From Pelobates cultripes (lineage: Eukaryota; Chordata; Amphibia; Anura; Pelobatidae): DNA of 64,000 nt. The notes under the pieces were generated by a model. That model made no database searches and had not been told where the DNA came from. It saw only the letters and a program-made list of their open reading frames with translations. The stretch is taken from NCBI GenBank assembly GCA_933207985.1, contig OW240918.1, positions 23,906,538 through 23,970,537 on the forward strand, in the 5' to 3' direction. The position numbers were made by a program, and so were the translations under genes. Positions 36,297-47,644 of this stretch are shown piece after piece (positions within the stretch are counted from its first letter, which is position 1; each line of letters starts with the position of its first letter).

Positions 36297-38030
36297 ATTT
36301 TGTCTTTCAGCCAAATTTACTAATAGTAAAAATTACTTAGTATTAGTAAATTTTGCCCCTACTCGCTATACCGTGAGTAGGGTCATGTCTATTAAACAGT
36401 GAGCAGCCTAATGTGGGTGGGGGCCCTAAATACTAATAAGGGGGAGAACCTGAGCAGTGGGTAGGGGCCCTAAATACTAATAAGGGGGGGACCTAGTATC
36501 CTCCCCTGTGGCCCCCACCCCTGAGCGGCGGGCGGGGGCCCGAAATTGGAATAAGGGGGACACACCTAATGTCCTCGACCCTGGCCCCCACCCCTGAGCG
36601 GTGGGTGGGGGCCCTAAATTGAAATAAGGGGGGGACCTACTGTCCTTCCCCCTGGCCCCCACCCCTGAGCGGTGGGTGGGGGCCCTAAATACTAATAAGG
36701 GGGGGACCTAATGTCTCCCTCCGGCCCCCACCCCTGAGCGGCGGGTGGAGCCCTAAATCGAAATAAGGGGCGGGACCTAATGTCCTCCCACCTGGCCCCC
36801 ACCCCTGAGCGGCGGGTGGGGGTCCTAAATACCAATTGGGGGGACCTATTGTCCTCCCCCCCGGCCCCCACCCCTAAGAGGCGGGTGGGGGCCCTAAATA
36901 AAAATTTTACGCCCCCAGGTGACTAGGGGTCGCCAAACCCCTAGTCACCCCCTCCCCCCCAAAAAAAAATTAACCCCTACCTACCCCCCCTCACTCTAAA
37001 AATAATGAGGGGGGGACCTTTAACTAAGTACCTGTAAAAAAAATAAAACTTACCATTTGATGTTTTCTTTTTTCTAAAATCATAATTTTTTCAACCCAAA
37101 AAAAGGCTAAAAAAAAAAAAAGAGCGCAAAAAGAAATAATCCATCTTCACCCATGGAGGGCTCCGCGCAGACTGAGCTTTGCAGTGCGGGGAAGGCTTAT
37201 AAAGCCTTGCCCGGCCCTGCAATTAGGCTCAGAGCACTCTGATTGGTGGGTTTAATCCATCCAATCAGAGTGCTCTGACAGGTAAATGAAGAGACTGACA
37301 GGTAACTCTCTACATTTACCTGTCACAGCACTCTGATTGGTTAGCTTGAAATCCACCAATCAGAGTGCTCTGTGTCATTTTAAACAGCGTGGAAAAGTTC
37401 TTTGGCATTTTCCCACGCTGTGTAATTTGACTCATAACACTCGGATTGGAGGATTAAGTAACCAATCAGAGAGTTATGAGTCAAATTACACAGCGTGGGA
37501 AAATGGTAAGTTTTATTTTTTTTACAGGTACTTAGTTAAAGGTCCCCCCTCATTATTTTTAGGGTAAGGGGGGTAGGTAGGGGTTAATTTTTTTTGGGGG
37601 GAGGTGGTGACTAGGGGTTTTTAGGACCCCTAGTCAGCTGGGGGGGGCAACATTTTTATTTAGGGCCCCCACCTGCCGCTCAGGGGTGTGGGCCTGGGGC
37701 GGAGGACAATAGGTCCCCCCCTATTGGTATTTAGGGCCCCCACCCACCTCTTAGGGGTGGGGGCCAGGGGGAGGACATTAGGTCCCTCCCTTTTTAGTAT
37801 TTAGGGCCCCCACCCACCGCTCGGGGTGGGGGTCAGGGGGGAGGACATTAGGGCCCCATTAGGCTGCTCACTGTTTAATAGTATAGTATAGCGAGTAGGG
37901 GTATAATTTACTAATACTAAGTTACCTTTACTTAGTATTAGTAAATTTGGCTGAAAGACCAATTTAGGTCTTTCAGCCTTTTAGTAGATAGCTCCCTAAT
38001 ACCGTGGGAATTAGGGAGTTATCTACTTGT
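36297..38030. mobile_element. Large foldback element with tandem-repeat arms
   Basis: The left arm opens GTCTTTCAGCCAAATTTACT and the right arm closes with the same sequence reversed (AGTAAATTTGGCTGAAAGAC at 37940). Each arm continues into a TTAAACAGTGAGCAGCCTAAT block, then 60-75-bp tandem units (GGCCCCCACCCCTGAGCGG, GTGGGGGCCCTAAAT), then ACCCCTAGTCACC and the TTTAACTAAGTACCTGTAAA block, all inverted about 37275. No coding sequence. A half copy with matching blocks lies at 50793-51350. The structure recalls foldback (FB) transposons; the mobilising enzyme is unknown. Confidence 0.8.
37228..37502. repeat. Nested hairpins at the foldback centre
   Basis: At least three inverted pairs: AGAGCACTCTGATTGG with CCAATCAGAGTGCTCT (37230-37277), the same motif pair again (37328-37372), and ATTTTCCCACGCTGTGTAA with TTACACAGCGTGGGAAAAT (37406-37500), inside which TAACACTC pairs with GAGTTA. 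The central loop therefore contains hairpins within a hairpin. Confidence 0.85.
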
Positions 38031-38214
38031 TCATTCCTGTCATTACATTGACTGGCTAAGTAACTTACATTTTATATGAATGTATGTTTCTTGATTGTTG
38101 TAAGTGTTGCAAATGCTTACAGCTGAATCCTGGCTATGTTTGTATACTTTTTATTTAAAATTGTATACAGTGTAACATTCTTCTTCTTCCACTGGGTAAG
38201 TATATTAGTTCTTA
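38031..38214. other. Spacer beside the foldback element
   Basis: AT-rich sequence between the foldback arm and the TTCGG-rich block. It may be the outer part of the same element because the half copy at 50.8 kb is also flanked by a TTCGG-rich block, but the intervening sequence is not shared. Confidence 0.3.
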
Positions 38215-38425
38215 GGCAATACTGTGCTATGGAACTTCGGCACTTCGGCAACTTTGGCACTTCAGCACTTCGACACTTCGGAAATTCAGCAATTTCGGAA
38301 TTTCGGGACTTCAACCATTCGGCAATTCGGCAATTTATCTACTCGGACATTCGGAAGTACCCGAATGTCCAAATTTCCTGAAATTCGGCAGAATTCACAT
38401 TTGAACCGAAACGAATTGCACATGT
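38215..38425. repeat. TTCGG-rich block, likely outer end of foldback family
   Basis: Short TTCGGCA / TTCGGAA words repeat, ending GAACCGAAACGAATTGCACATG. The inverted counterpart, GATGTGCATGGGG with GGTTCGGTTCGGCATTCCG, opens the half element at 50793. This links the two as termini of one family. Confidence 0.55.
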
Positions 38426-38639
38426 GTAATAATCTTGTCTTTCATATGGTGTGAAAAATAATCAAGAAAAACTGCTTTCTACATTGATTAGAAAACTGAA
38501 ATCGTAATACCTTAAATTCCTTTAAATATGGAATTTCCATAATTTACCTAATGTTAAGGCATTTTATTTTATCATTACCTAGTTAGGATAAACAGATGTG
38601 GAATATTAAGTGCTACTATATGTTTATATAGGTTAATAG

Positions 38640-39720
38640 AAAATTGCAAACCTTGTTACTATGCATTTTGCTGAAAGTACATTACCAGGACTTAGTGTTT
38701 GTATGGTGGTGAATAACTGAGTGCATTAGAGCTTGTAGCAGAGCTGCAATAGTAAAACAAATATCTCCACTGGTAGTCTGTAAGAAAGCGCAGTCCAGCA
38801 GTATAATCCCAATCCTCCAGTAACTGGACGACATACAGTTCTTGGAGTCAACTGGTTTAATGGGAGACATACACAGCCTTTTATGTGTGTCTCCATGCAA
38901 GGGGTCTCATGTAACATATTCCAGGGGCATTACCACACTGGACCTGAGAGGGGACAGTTATAAAGTACATACATAATTATATTAACTCTCAGGTCCAGGA
39001 CATACATATTAATGACACCCCCAAAACATACATTAACAATGAGGTACTGCCTCAAGTCCTATGTCACTGGATAGCCTGGATCTGAGTGCCCAACATATCC
39101 CAAAAGCACTCAGATCCCATGAACATAGCCAAAACACCACCGGGGTATAGTTTAGACCGACCGTACACGAGGCACCTGCACAAAAGAGTTCTACGAATTC
39201 AGGCTGAGCGGTCGATCTCTTTCGGGAGTATGAAATATAATAAAATAACAATTAGAACTGTTCGTATATAAGCTGGTTCTGTATCCCTCGTTCGGGAGTG
39301 TGGTTTCACCGAACACCGCTCTTCTCCTACAAATGCCACTGGACATACTTGGAGATGGAAGTCCCAGCGGTGTTCGCGCCATCGAGTGTTCAATTTGGGT
39401 TCCATACACTCAACGACCAAACACGGCTATACACGTTCGGGAAACAAGATGGCCGCCATTTCGTGTTCGTCCATGCGAACGCCGGCCACCCAGCCGACCA
39501 CTTAGAATGTAGTGGTTTCGAAGTGTTAAGTAGGTCAAAAGGATCAATTGGCAACACACGACTCCCTTGGGTGGTTCAACTGTTCAGGAGTTGTTCGGTA
39601 TACGAACACCATAATTATAATCAATTCGGTGGATTTCAATTACCGAACCAGCAGAGTATACAATCCAAAATAAGGGTAAATAATCTAAGTAGGTGTCTTG
39701 TTCCACCACAGAGCTGATAA
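38640..39720. repeat. Unclassified CGAAC-rich interspersed sequence
   Basis: Unusually rich in TTCGGGA and CGAACAC words (39180-39610), with GGACCTGAGAGG and an inverted CTCTCAGGTCC at 38940-38998. Open frames up to 139 codons show no known domain. A decayed LTR or DNA element is possible; I cannot decide. Confidence 0.35.
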
Positions 39721-39797
39721 CAAATTCATAGTACAGTCCAAGTACTCCAAAAATCCAAGGCACTGTAAATGGTCAAACCCCCAAAATTTACCAATCT

Positions 39798-40253
39798 TTA
39801 GGGTGTGTGCAGATCTGTGTTTAACAATTTATTGACTATCCATTGATTTTCTGGTGAAATGGGTTTTCAATCACCTTTCAATCTCTCATAACTTTCTTGG
39901 CTTGTGCTACGCAAGTAACGCTAAGCCTCAGTAGCAAGCCAGTAACCAACCTCATGCTGATGAGTTGCATCAACAATGAAACAGCTGTCCATGAGTGGTT
40001 CACTGGCTTTGTATCTCTTTCTGAGTTGTGTTTAAAAGCTGTTGTATACAGCAGACATATTCAACAAGGAATCCATGTTTAAAGTGGAATTCATGAGACA
40101 AAAAGATGATTCTTTGTTGCGCTCATTTGCATATGTCCACCCAGAATCCCTTGCAGCAATAACAACACTGCAAATGTGAGATTTCTATGGAAAAGGCAAG
40201 TTTTATGGCATGTTTAGGTGTGTACAGATCTGTGTCTAACAATGTATTCACTA
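39798..40253 (+). mobile_element. Retrozyme-like repeat unit (~415-bp period) with hammerhead
   Basis: A ~40-bp block around GTGCAGATCTGTGTTTAACA (from 39798) recurs at 40213 with a spacing of 415 bp, giving slightly more than one unit of a tandem repeat. One hammerhead ribozyme lies in the full unit; the second unit diverges soon after its start and has no hammerhead. There is no protein-coding capacity. Metazoan retrozymes and newt satellite 2 share this plan of short tandem units with type I hammerheads; assignment is inferred from that plan. Confidence 0.65.
39936..40009 (+). ncRNA. Type I hammerhead self-cleaving ribozyme
   Basis: CTGATGA (39957-39963) and GAAA (39978-39981) are exact core boxes. 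Helix II is GTTG (39964-39967) with CAAT (39974-39977) around a 6-nt loop; the closing pair is G-U, which one CpG deamination of CAAC would explain. Helix III is very short: AC (39981-39982) with GT (39987-39988). The cleavage triplet is GUC, so cleavage would fall between 39989 and 39990. Helix I is long: CTCATG with CATGAG, an AAC/T internal loop, AACC with GGTT, a bulged C, then AAGCCAGT with ACTGGCTT. Internal-loop helix I plus loop II is the arrangement used for tertiary contacts in active type I hammerheads. Activity is untested. Confidence 0.85.
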
Positions 40254-40657
40254 CCCTCCAAATTTGCTACATTATTCTTGGTGTTCATGGCAGAATCACA
40301 TAAGGGCCTCACACGGGCAAGCCGGGACCACTCCGCAAACTGCATTGGCTTGATACCATTCCAGGTCTTCATACCTTTTAGGATCAAACTAGCAAAACAA
40401 AACTGTGTATTAGAGTTTGTAATAGACTACAGACAATGTAAAGTACATGTACACTACTTCATTCACACAGACAGAGCAACAACAGACAAAATCACCCCTG
40501 AATTCACACACCTTTGCCCCTGTATTCAAGCACATTCACTCATCACACATATACACCCCTGCATTCACGCACACAGACCTTCCACACATATGACTGCATT
40601 CATACACATTTACTGCCTCTGTGTTCATGGACATTGACCCTCCATGCATGCAAGCCT

Positions 40658-40665
40658 GTGGTCAC
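40658..40665. repeat. 8-bp target site duplication, left
   Basis: GTGGTCAC, identical to 41863-41870, brackets the hAT element. Confidence 0.85.
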
Positions 40666-40951
40666 CAGGGCCGCCATCAGGGCATGACAACCGTAACGGT
40701 TGTCATGGGCCCAGCGGTCCTGGGGGGCCCGGACTGCTCAGGTCGTCCGGGCCCCACATTCAGTGGGTACATACCGGGTTGCAGGGGGTCCTGCGACCCC
40801 GGTATGTACCCACAGGGCCAGCCTCTTCTCCTGGGGGGCCAAGCAGCCGGTAACCTCAGGGCCCGTCATCTTCCGGCTCCGGCATCAGTACACGGCGCGC
40901 GAGGGAGCTGAAGAGGAAGCACACAGAGAGTGCTCCCTCGCGCGCGCGCCC

Positions 40952-41051
40952 NNNNNNNNNNNNNNNNNNNNNNNNNNNNNNNNNNNNNNNNNNNNNNNNN
41001 NNNNNNNNNNNNNNNNNNNNNNNNNNNNNNNNNNNNNNNNNNNNNNNNNNN
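40952..41051. other. Assembly gap of 100 N
   Basis: Exactly 100 N, the usual placeholder for a gap of unknown size. It follows an inverted GCGCGCGAGGGAG / CTCCCTCGCGCGCGC pair and precedes a polypurine tract, both difficult to sequence. Confidence 0.99.
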
Positions 41052-41275
41052 GGGAGGGGGAGGGGGGAAGAAATGAAATTTGAGGGGGAGAGGGGAGAGG
41101 AAGGAAATTTGAGGGACGGGGGAGAGGAAGGAAATGGAGGGGAGAAGGAAGGAAATTGGAGGGGGGAGAAGGAAATGAGAGGGAGGGGGAGAAGAAGGAA
41201 ATTGGAGAGGGGGGGAGAAGAAGGAAATTGGAGGGGGGAGGAGAAGGAAATTGACGGGGGTAGGAGGAGAGATTG
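41052..41275. repeat. Polypurine tract (GGAGAAGGAAATT)n
   Basis: Imperfect repeats of GGAAATTGGAGGGGGGAGAA, almost pure purine on the plus strand. Mirror-symmetric portions could form triplex DNA. Confidence 0.9.
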
Positions 41276-41279
41276 ACAT

Positions 41280-41525
41280 CCATCACACACACACACATAA
41301 TGCACCCCTTGCACACAGAAAAACACACTGCATTACACACAGACACACATACACAAGCAATGCATCCCTTACACACAGCAACACACAATGCACCCCTTAC
41401 AGACGCACACACTGCATCCCATACATACACAAACTCACCTTGCAGCCCTTACACATACAAACGCAGATTCACACAATGCATTACTTACACACATCAGGAC
41501 ATCCCCCCCACACACACACACACCT
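41280..41525. repeat. CACA-rich repeat with ~30-bp period
   Basis: CACACA stretches separated by AATGCACCCCTTACACAC units (near 41300, 41360, 41388, 41410 and 41445). Long His/Thr-rich frames are artefacts. Confidence 0.85.
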
Positions 41526-41862
41526 GTGAACAAACTCATTGGTGGAACATGAAGGTGGACCCTGGGACCCAGACCTTGAGCTGTGTAAAGGGCCCTCAAA
41601 AAAATGGAGCTGCTTCCCGTTCTCCCAGAACATTGATTTTTGTGACCACAGTTACAAACCGCCTCCAGAGAGCCTGTTCTACACCAGACCAGTGGAGCCA
41701 GACGGCAGCTAGAGCCCATCATCATCCTCATCTGGTTGTAAGTAGGCAATCTAGTATATGATTCGTGGCACTAATCTCTAATTTACCTCACATTAAAGGG
41801 ACACCGGGGGGCCCAGACCTTGAGCTGTGTCAGGTGCCCCAAAATTTCTGATGGCAGCCCTG

Positions 41863-41870
41863 GTGGTCAC
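41863..41870. repeat. 8-bp target site duplication, right
   Basis: GTGGTCAC, the partner of 40658-40665. Confidence 0.85.
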
Positions 41871-43249
41871 ACACACAAATTACATAAAAATATGCATTAG
41901 CCACGCATATATAGACTCTCAATACAAATATGGCCTGCATACACATACTGATCTCATAGACATTCTTTAATGATTGGGGTGGAGGGTAAAAATACAAGAA
42001 ACACATGCACCAGTATTTGAGGTGGCTGGTAACATTTAACACCAGGATAGAAACTTAAGACACAAAATATTGAGTCTTGCATACCTCATACAAACACAAT
42101 GCCACAATCTACAAATATTTCCTTATATACTGTCATGCTATGCAAACAGACATAAAAAAAAAAAAAAATGAATCCAAAAACAAAATGTATTTAAATATAT
42201 TCTGAAGCCACACTTCCCGACACTGCACACAAAATACATACATATATTGACTCAGTGACCAGGGCACACAAAAAATGTTTCAATTTTTACATGCACTTAC
42301 AGCCTGGACGATCCCTTTGTTGTGTTTTATATATTTAAACTGTGGGGACTTTTGTCTTGTTTGGTCTCATCATTTTGGTACCTAGCTATATATATTTTAT
42401 TGACTATATATATATATATAGATATATGTCACAAACCAGGAATTTACTGATATTCACCTCTATAGTACTGCTGAGCAAACCCCAAAAGTCGAAAATTGGG
42501 GGCAAAGTACTCATGTACAGCAGTATTTTAGGAGCAAAACAGGAAACAATGTGATTTGGGGTTCGAGGGCCAGAAAGATGGGTTGTGGAGCACATTTAAT
42601 TACTCTTTATAATAATTTTAAAAAAAATTCAACATTGTTTTAAAAATCCAACATAACCAAGTATTATATTTATTGCTTCTAACTCACTAGGGGGCTGACG
42701 TGGCCCTCTATTATGGGGTATGAAAAAATAAATGTATGTTTTGTCCGTGCATTGTTAATTCCAAAGATAATTGACATTTCTATAACAACCAATAATAAAC
42801 AAACACAACAAAAGTCATTGCAAGAATATACCATTATACTTCATTGTTGAATGTACTAATTGCTGGGTAAGATGCTGCTATTATTGCTCGTCAAAAATAC
42901 ATCTTCCTAAACAGAATATGCAGTTTTATGCTGTGCAATGTGTGTTGTTTTATTGATTGTTCATAGTAGAAATGGACTTACAGTTTATGTATTTTAAATT
43001 ACTACAGGATGAAAGAGGTTTAAAGAAATAGAAAAATACATTTAGAAAGAAGATCAAAGAATATTTCCTTGACCCATCAATTAAATCAAATGCTGAATTC
43101 TAGTACTATGACTGTGTCATTTATGGGAAAACCATTAACTCTTTAAATGCAACATTAAAGAAACAAAATAAAATATATTTGTATAACTTGCTTCTGTAAA
43201 CACAAGTGTCCAATGACACTACGTGACATTACCATATGCAGGTAATGGA
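41871..43249. other. AT-rich DNA, nothing recognised
   Basis: A (TA)n run at 42405-42425 and poly-A stretches only. No supported gene. Confidence 0.45.
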
Positions 43250-43330
43250 ACTGCACTCAACACTTCGCCCCGGAATCTTGGGTGCTCAACTGGATCAGTC
43301 CCAGTATCAAAAGGACCAGATATAATGTTT

Positions 43331-43538
43331 GAATATAGAAAGTAATCCAGGCACTCCAAAATGTTCCAAAAGATAGGCAATTTTATTGGACCCAAGAACC
43401 AAAAAACAATGTTTCGACCCCTTAGGGCGTTTGTCAAGCTTGGGGGTTGAAATGTTGTTTTTTGGTTCTTGGGTCCAATAAAATTGCCTATCTTTTGGAA
43501 CATTTTGGAGTGCCTAGATTACTTTCTACATTCAAACT
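43331..43538. repeat. Imperfect ~200-bp palindrome
   Basis: Arms GAAAGTAATCCAGGCACTCC ... GGACCCAAGAACCAAAAAAC and their complements meet near 43438. The arms differ by a handful of substitutions. The centre contains GTTTCGACCCCTTAGGGCG, a degenerate relative of the hammerhead-like motifs in this window. Probably two head-to-head copies of one short repeat. Confidence 0.85.
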
Positions 43539-44391
43539 ACGTGACATTACGTGACATCGTATATAATGTGAAAGGGACATAAATGCAAAGTTTTGGGCCA
43601 TCATGCAACATTTTATCAAGCCAGCTTGTTACAAATTCAAGTCACGTTATTAATCATTAAAGAGATGTCAGCTTGGAATTGAGTCATAATATTAGAGCAA
43701 ATTTTGTGAAGGTGTATGGTTTCAAATGCCTGATTATTCTGAATGAAAATTACAGAACGGTTTCAACTATGCCCTACTCTGACTCTGAAAGGGTTAAAAG
43801 AATCTATATTTCAAATCACAGCCTGTATTTTCTTACTGACACCATCAATAACCTTCAAAGTCAAAATTCCAAATATAAACAACGTATCTTATTAACTCTT
43901 TGAAGTCTCTTTACGTTCGGAATTGTAGTTTCATTTTTACAGGCCCAGAGCAAAGGACCCAACAGAGCTTTAATAATGAATATTACAATGCATAAACTGC
44001 GAGACAAAATGTGCATGTCAACATGTTTGTTTGTCACAAAGAAAACAAAAAACATCACAGGAATAATATGATACATCTGCATCACACTTGCTAATTGGCC
44101 AATTCTGGCATATGGTTCTGAAGGAGTTATGGTTGATGCATAGCAAGGTCATATTTGCCTTGGAAACAACTTCAACCCAAAATGTGTTTTATTTATTTAA
44201 TTTCATCAATGCCTTGTCTTAAAAACTGGCTTGCTGTATTACATCCCCCCATATATTACTTCACAAGTGCCATAAATCATTAGAACTGGGGGAGTTGCAG
44301 GCCATCTGTCATACAGCTCAATATAAAATGGGAACACATTTTAACACTTGAAACAAGGGGTTAACTTTCTATACTAAAATAACATGTTTCA

Positions 44392-44496
<105 letters not shown>

Positions 44497-44594
44497 CTAA
44501 TATTGTCAACAAGGGATAACTCTGAGTCTAATCAGGAACTTGCTTACAGCAATGTCATCAGCTAATCTAAACCTTCCGAATCTAGAAACGACCA

Positions 44595-44880
44595 TACCTT
44601 ACTGGAAAGACCATACCTTACTAGATGGACAAACCCTACCAGATGAGCAAACCCTACTGGATGGACCATCATACTAGATGAGCATAACCTACTAGATGGG
44701 CAAACCCTACTGGATGTACATAACCTACTGGATGGACCGTCATACTAGATGGAAAATACCCTACTAGATGGGCAAATCCTCCTGGATGGACATACCCTAC
44801 TGGATTGACCATCATACTAGATGGACAATACCCAACTGGATGGATATACCCTACTATATGGACCACACTACTAGATTGGG
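44595..44880. repeat. ~18-36-bp minisatellite
   Basis: Variant units of ACTAGATGGACAAACCCT and ACTGGATGGACCATCAT alternate through the block. The small minus-strand frame here is a repeat artefact. Confidence 0.9.
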
Positions 44881-44884
44881 CACA

Positions 44885-44985
44885 ACTAGTGATATTTTGC
44901 CAACATTAGGGCTGTAACAGCATTATGGGAAAAATAGTCCACAACATCTGGTGTGCCAAAGGTTGCCTACCCTTGATCTAAAATA
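44885..44985. mobile_element. hAT-like MITE relic
   Basis: AGTCCACAACATCTGGTGTG and AAAGGTTGCCTACCCTTG match the right part of the element at 8851-8986 (CCACAACATG, AAGGTTGCCTATCCCTG). The left end is eroded. Confidence 0.65.
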
Positions 44986-47644
44986 GATCACACAGATTCT
45001 AGTTTAACAGATATCGCTGACCCTATCCATAATAACTAGCAGCGTCTGGCAGGCTCACAACAAATACGGTATTTTTTTATGACTATAACATAGCTATCCC
45101 TTTTGTATATATTTTACAAAATGTATGGAATTATGCATATAGGGAGAATCTAAATAATCATAACAATATCATTATCATTATTATTATATAATATTCAAGC
45201 TATTTATACTGCATTTATTTAGTCCCGTTAAACTGTATATGAGAGGGGAAAAAAGGAAGAAATGGACTATAAATGATAATAATAGTATTTTATTAATTAT
45301 TATACATGTGATCATTTCACATTGTATTTATTTATTTGTGACAGATAAAAGAATGGTAGTTTAAGTAGAGTCACAGTAAGCATTATAAACTCATACAAAA
45401 GATTAGAACCCTACAATATACTTTGTATCTATAGAAGTATCTGTCCTCATTCAAATATAACTAAGAAATCTCGCCCAGAATGACAGAAAACAAGAAATAT
45501 GGTTAAAGGCAACAAACACCTGCAGGAAGTAGCAGAAATTTTACATGAAACGACACAATAATAAAATATGAACTCCGTCACTGCCATGCTGTGGGACCAC
45601 TTAACTCCACACTTACCTCATTTTTATGCATAGCTCCAGTGCTGAGTTGTCCTGGTTGAGTGATCAGGAGTTGGTGATGGAGAAGATGTCCCAGTCTAAT
45701 AGTTTGTGCAGCTCTTCCCAGATGCCCCTTTCTGGGCAGGAATTCCTAGACATGTCTACTCAAGCCAAACATGAGGTTATCTATAGTGTGAGGAACATCT
45801 AACCTCAACTACACCAGAGTGAGTGCTTCCAGAGACCCCTCTCCTTTCAGCAAATCAAAGCCCCCTTCACTAATATCCGTTTCAGCATCATCATCCTCAG
45901 ATGAACAAGGCTTGGACCAACACCCTTTATAAAGTCTGTTCAGCCCATCAGCAGATGCAGGTCCAGTGCAGGGGAGAAGACATCCATTCTTCAAGGCATC
46001 ACTGCTAAGGGGCTGCCAAGCAAGGCTTCAGAGAGTGACCTAGCTCTCAAGGTCTTCCAGGAAGGGAGAGCTGCTCTGCCAGTCTTGAAATGTGGATTTT
46101 AAACGGATATCTGATAGGCTGCTGATTCTCTAAGGAACTGCCTTAACTGGGAATTAACCTCTGCATCCCCAGAGAGGACTGCATGCTCTGGTTGTGTGAT
46201 GCTGTCTGGATGTAAGTGCTAAATATCTCAGAGATACAATGTATACAATCCATCCTCTTCTAGTGAGGTGTGATAAATGCTCTAAAGCTGTGTGTGTCCC
46301 TGATCATATTTCACGAGCATTTTGCTCCACATCACTGCCAGCCCTTGCTCATAACAAAATACAGTACCATATGCCATTGCCTACATCCATCAGTGTGCAC
46401 AACAAGGCTCTTAGATTTCTTAAGGACATTGTGTGCAAAGATCTAATTGCACACCTGCTAACATTTGAACATGGTTTAACCATTTATGTGCAGAAGGGGA
46501 ATACAGATGCTTCTGGCATTAAATTGTAAGATTTATTTCCCCATACTCTCAGGCAAATCATTTCTTAGAACCCTGAATATTAAAATGATTCCAGATAATT
46601 GTAACCTTGCTGTGTTCTACTCCACTGCCTGTCTATTCTTTGATCTACTTTGGAATATGTATACCCATTTATTATGTGAAAATAATACTCTCAGTGCAGA
46701 GGAGTTTGCAAGTCAAGTTAATTAATCATTGCATAATAATATGCACCATAGTATTGGTGCAGCAGTGAGTCTGTCAATTCAGCAGATAGGCATATAGTTT
46801 ATTTTTTTTACACCTAATCATATTTTTTAAGTTTTTAGAAAAACAAATTTAAAAAAAGGGTGTCAGACATGTAGCTACTCCAGAAACATTTGGAGTGCCA
46901 TGCATAGACATCATTTATTTTTATGTTAATGAATCATTCTTTACTTACAGTATTAGATTGGGATTTACTTTGGACAAAGTGATACAGTCAAATCACCCCA
47001 ACAAGACACTTGATATGATTTTCAACATATTTTTTTGCCTGGCATATTTGTGGTTTATTGAAAAAAAACAGCCAGCATATTCTAAACATCAGATATATTT
47101 CCTAAACGTCTAATTACATTGGTGAAGAAAAATAATTTGACCCAAAATTGCAATTCTGCTTTTTGTGGAAGGCAATTCAAATGCACATTCAGAGAATAAG
47201 CCCTAAGTATGATCATTTGATTTGGAATAATTTGACTGTTAAAAAAAAAAACCTCTAGTATGTCTAAATTCCACTCCTAGTTAAATAATCAGGACCCTTC
47301 TTGTTTCTTTTGTAGCAACAAGGTCATACTGCCAAATTATGGCAATGGGATGTATACATTAAACAGTGACTTGTGGTGATCTGAAAACAAAATTGCAAAG
47401 TTTCGCCCCAAAATAGCTGATTTGAATGAATTATTATTATTGTCACAACCATTGTATTTTAGTCTTTGTTTTGTAATTGAGATTGTATTGTGCCCTATTC
47501 AATTACTTCGTAAATAAACACTTAAAACCATTGTTTATTTATAAAATATTTTACCAGGAAGGATACATTGAGATTTCTATTGTTTTCAATATATAATCAT
47601 ATACTGTAATATTTTATTTTTACCTAGGTAAGGTGTTTTTAGAT
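44986..47644. other. AT-rich DNA, one weak exon candidate
   Basis: Unique sequence; the only part with less repeat-like composition is 45640-46200. No conserved protein domain was recognised. Confidence 0.45.
45809..45994 (-). other. Possible small host exon or chance open frame
   Basis: A 61-codon frame with an acidic, Ser-rich segment (CSSEDDDAETDISEGGF) unlike the low-complexity frames elsewhere. It begins with ATG and ends with a stop rather than an obvious splice donor, and I do not recognise the product. Treat as a lead only. Confidence 0.15.

Larger units (their letters stand above)
40666..41862. mobile_element. Non-autonomous hAT element containing an assembly gap
   Basis: Terminal inverted repeats CAGGGCCGCCATCAG and CTGATGGCAGCCCTG (one mismatch) are flanked by the 8-bp duplication GTGGTCAC. 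Inside are a perfect GGCCCGGAC / GTCCGGGCC palindrome, GGTACATACCGG / CCGGTATGTACC, a polypurine tract (41052-41275), CACA repeats, and a block near the right end (CCCAGACCTTGAGCTGTGT) that occurs twice (41569 and 41812). No transposase is visible. The gap hides part of the interior. Confidence 0.85.

Noticed and set aside
40700..41761. Several overlapping frames across the gap
   Set aside because: They run through Ns, polypurine and CACA repeats; no domain or splice signal.
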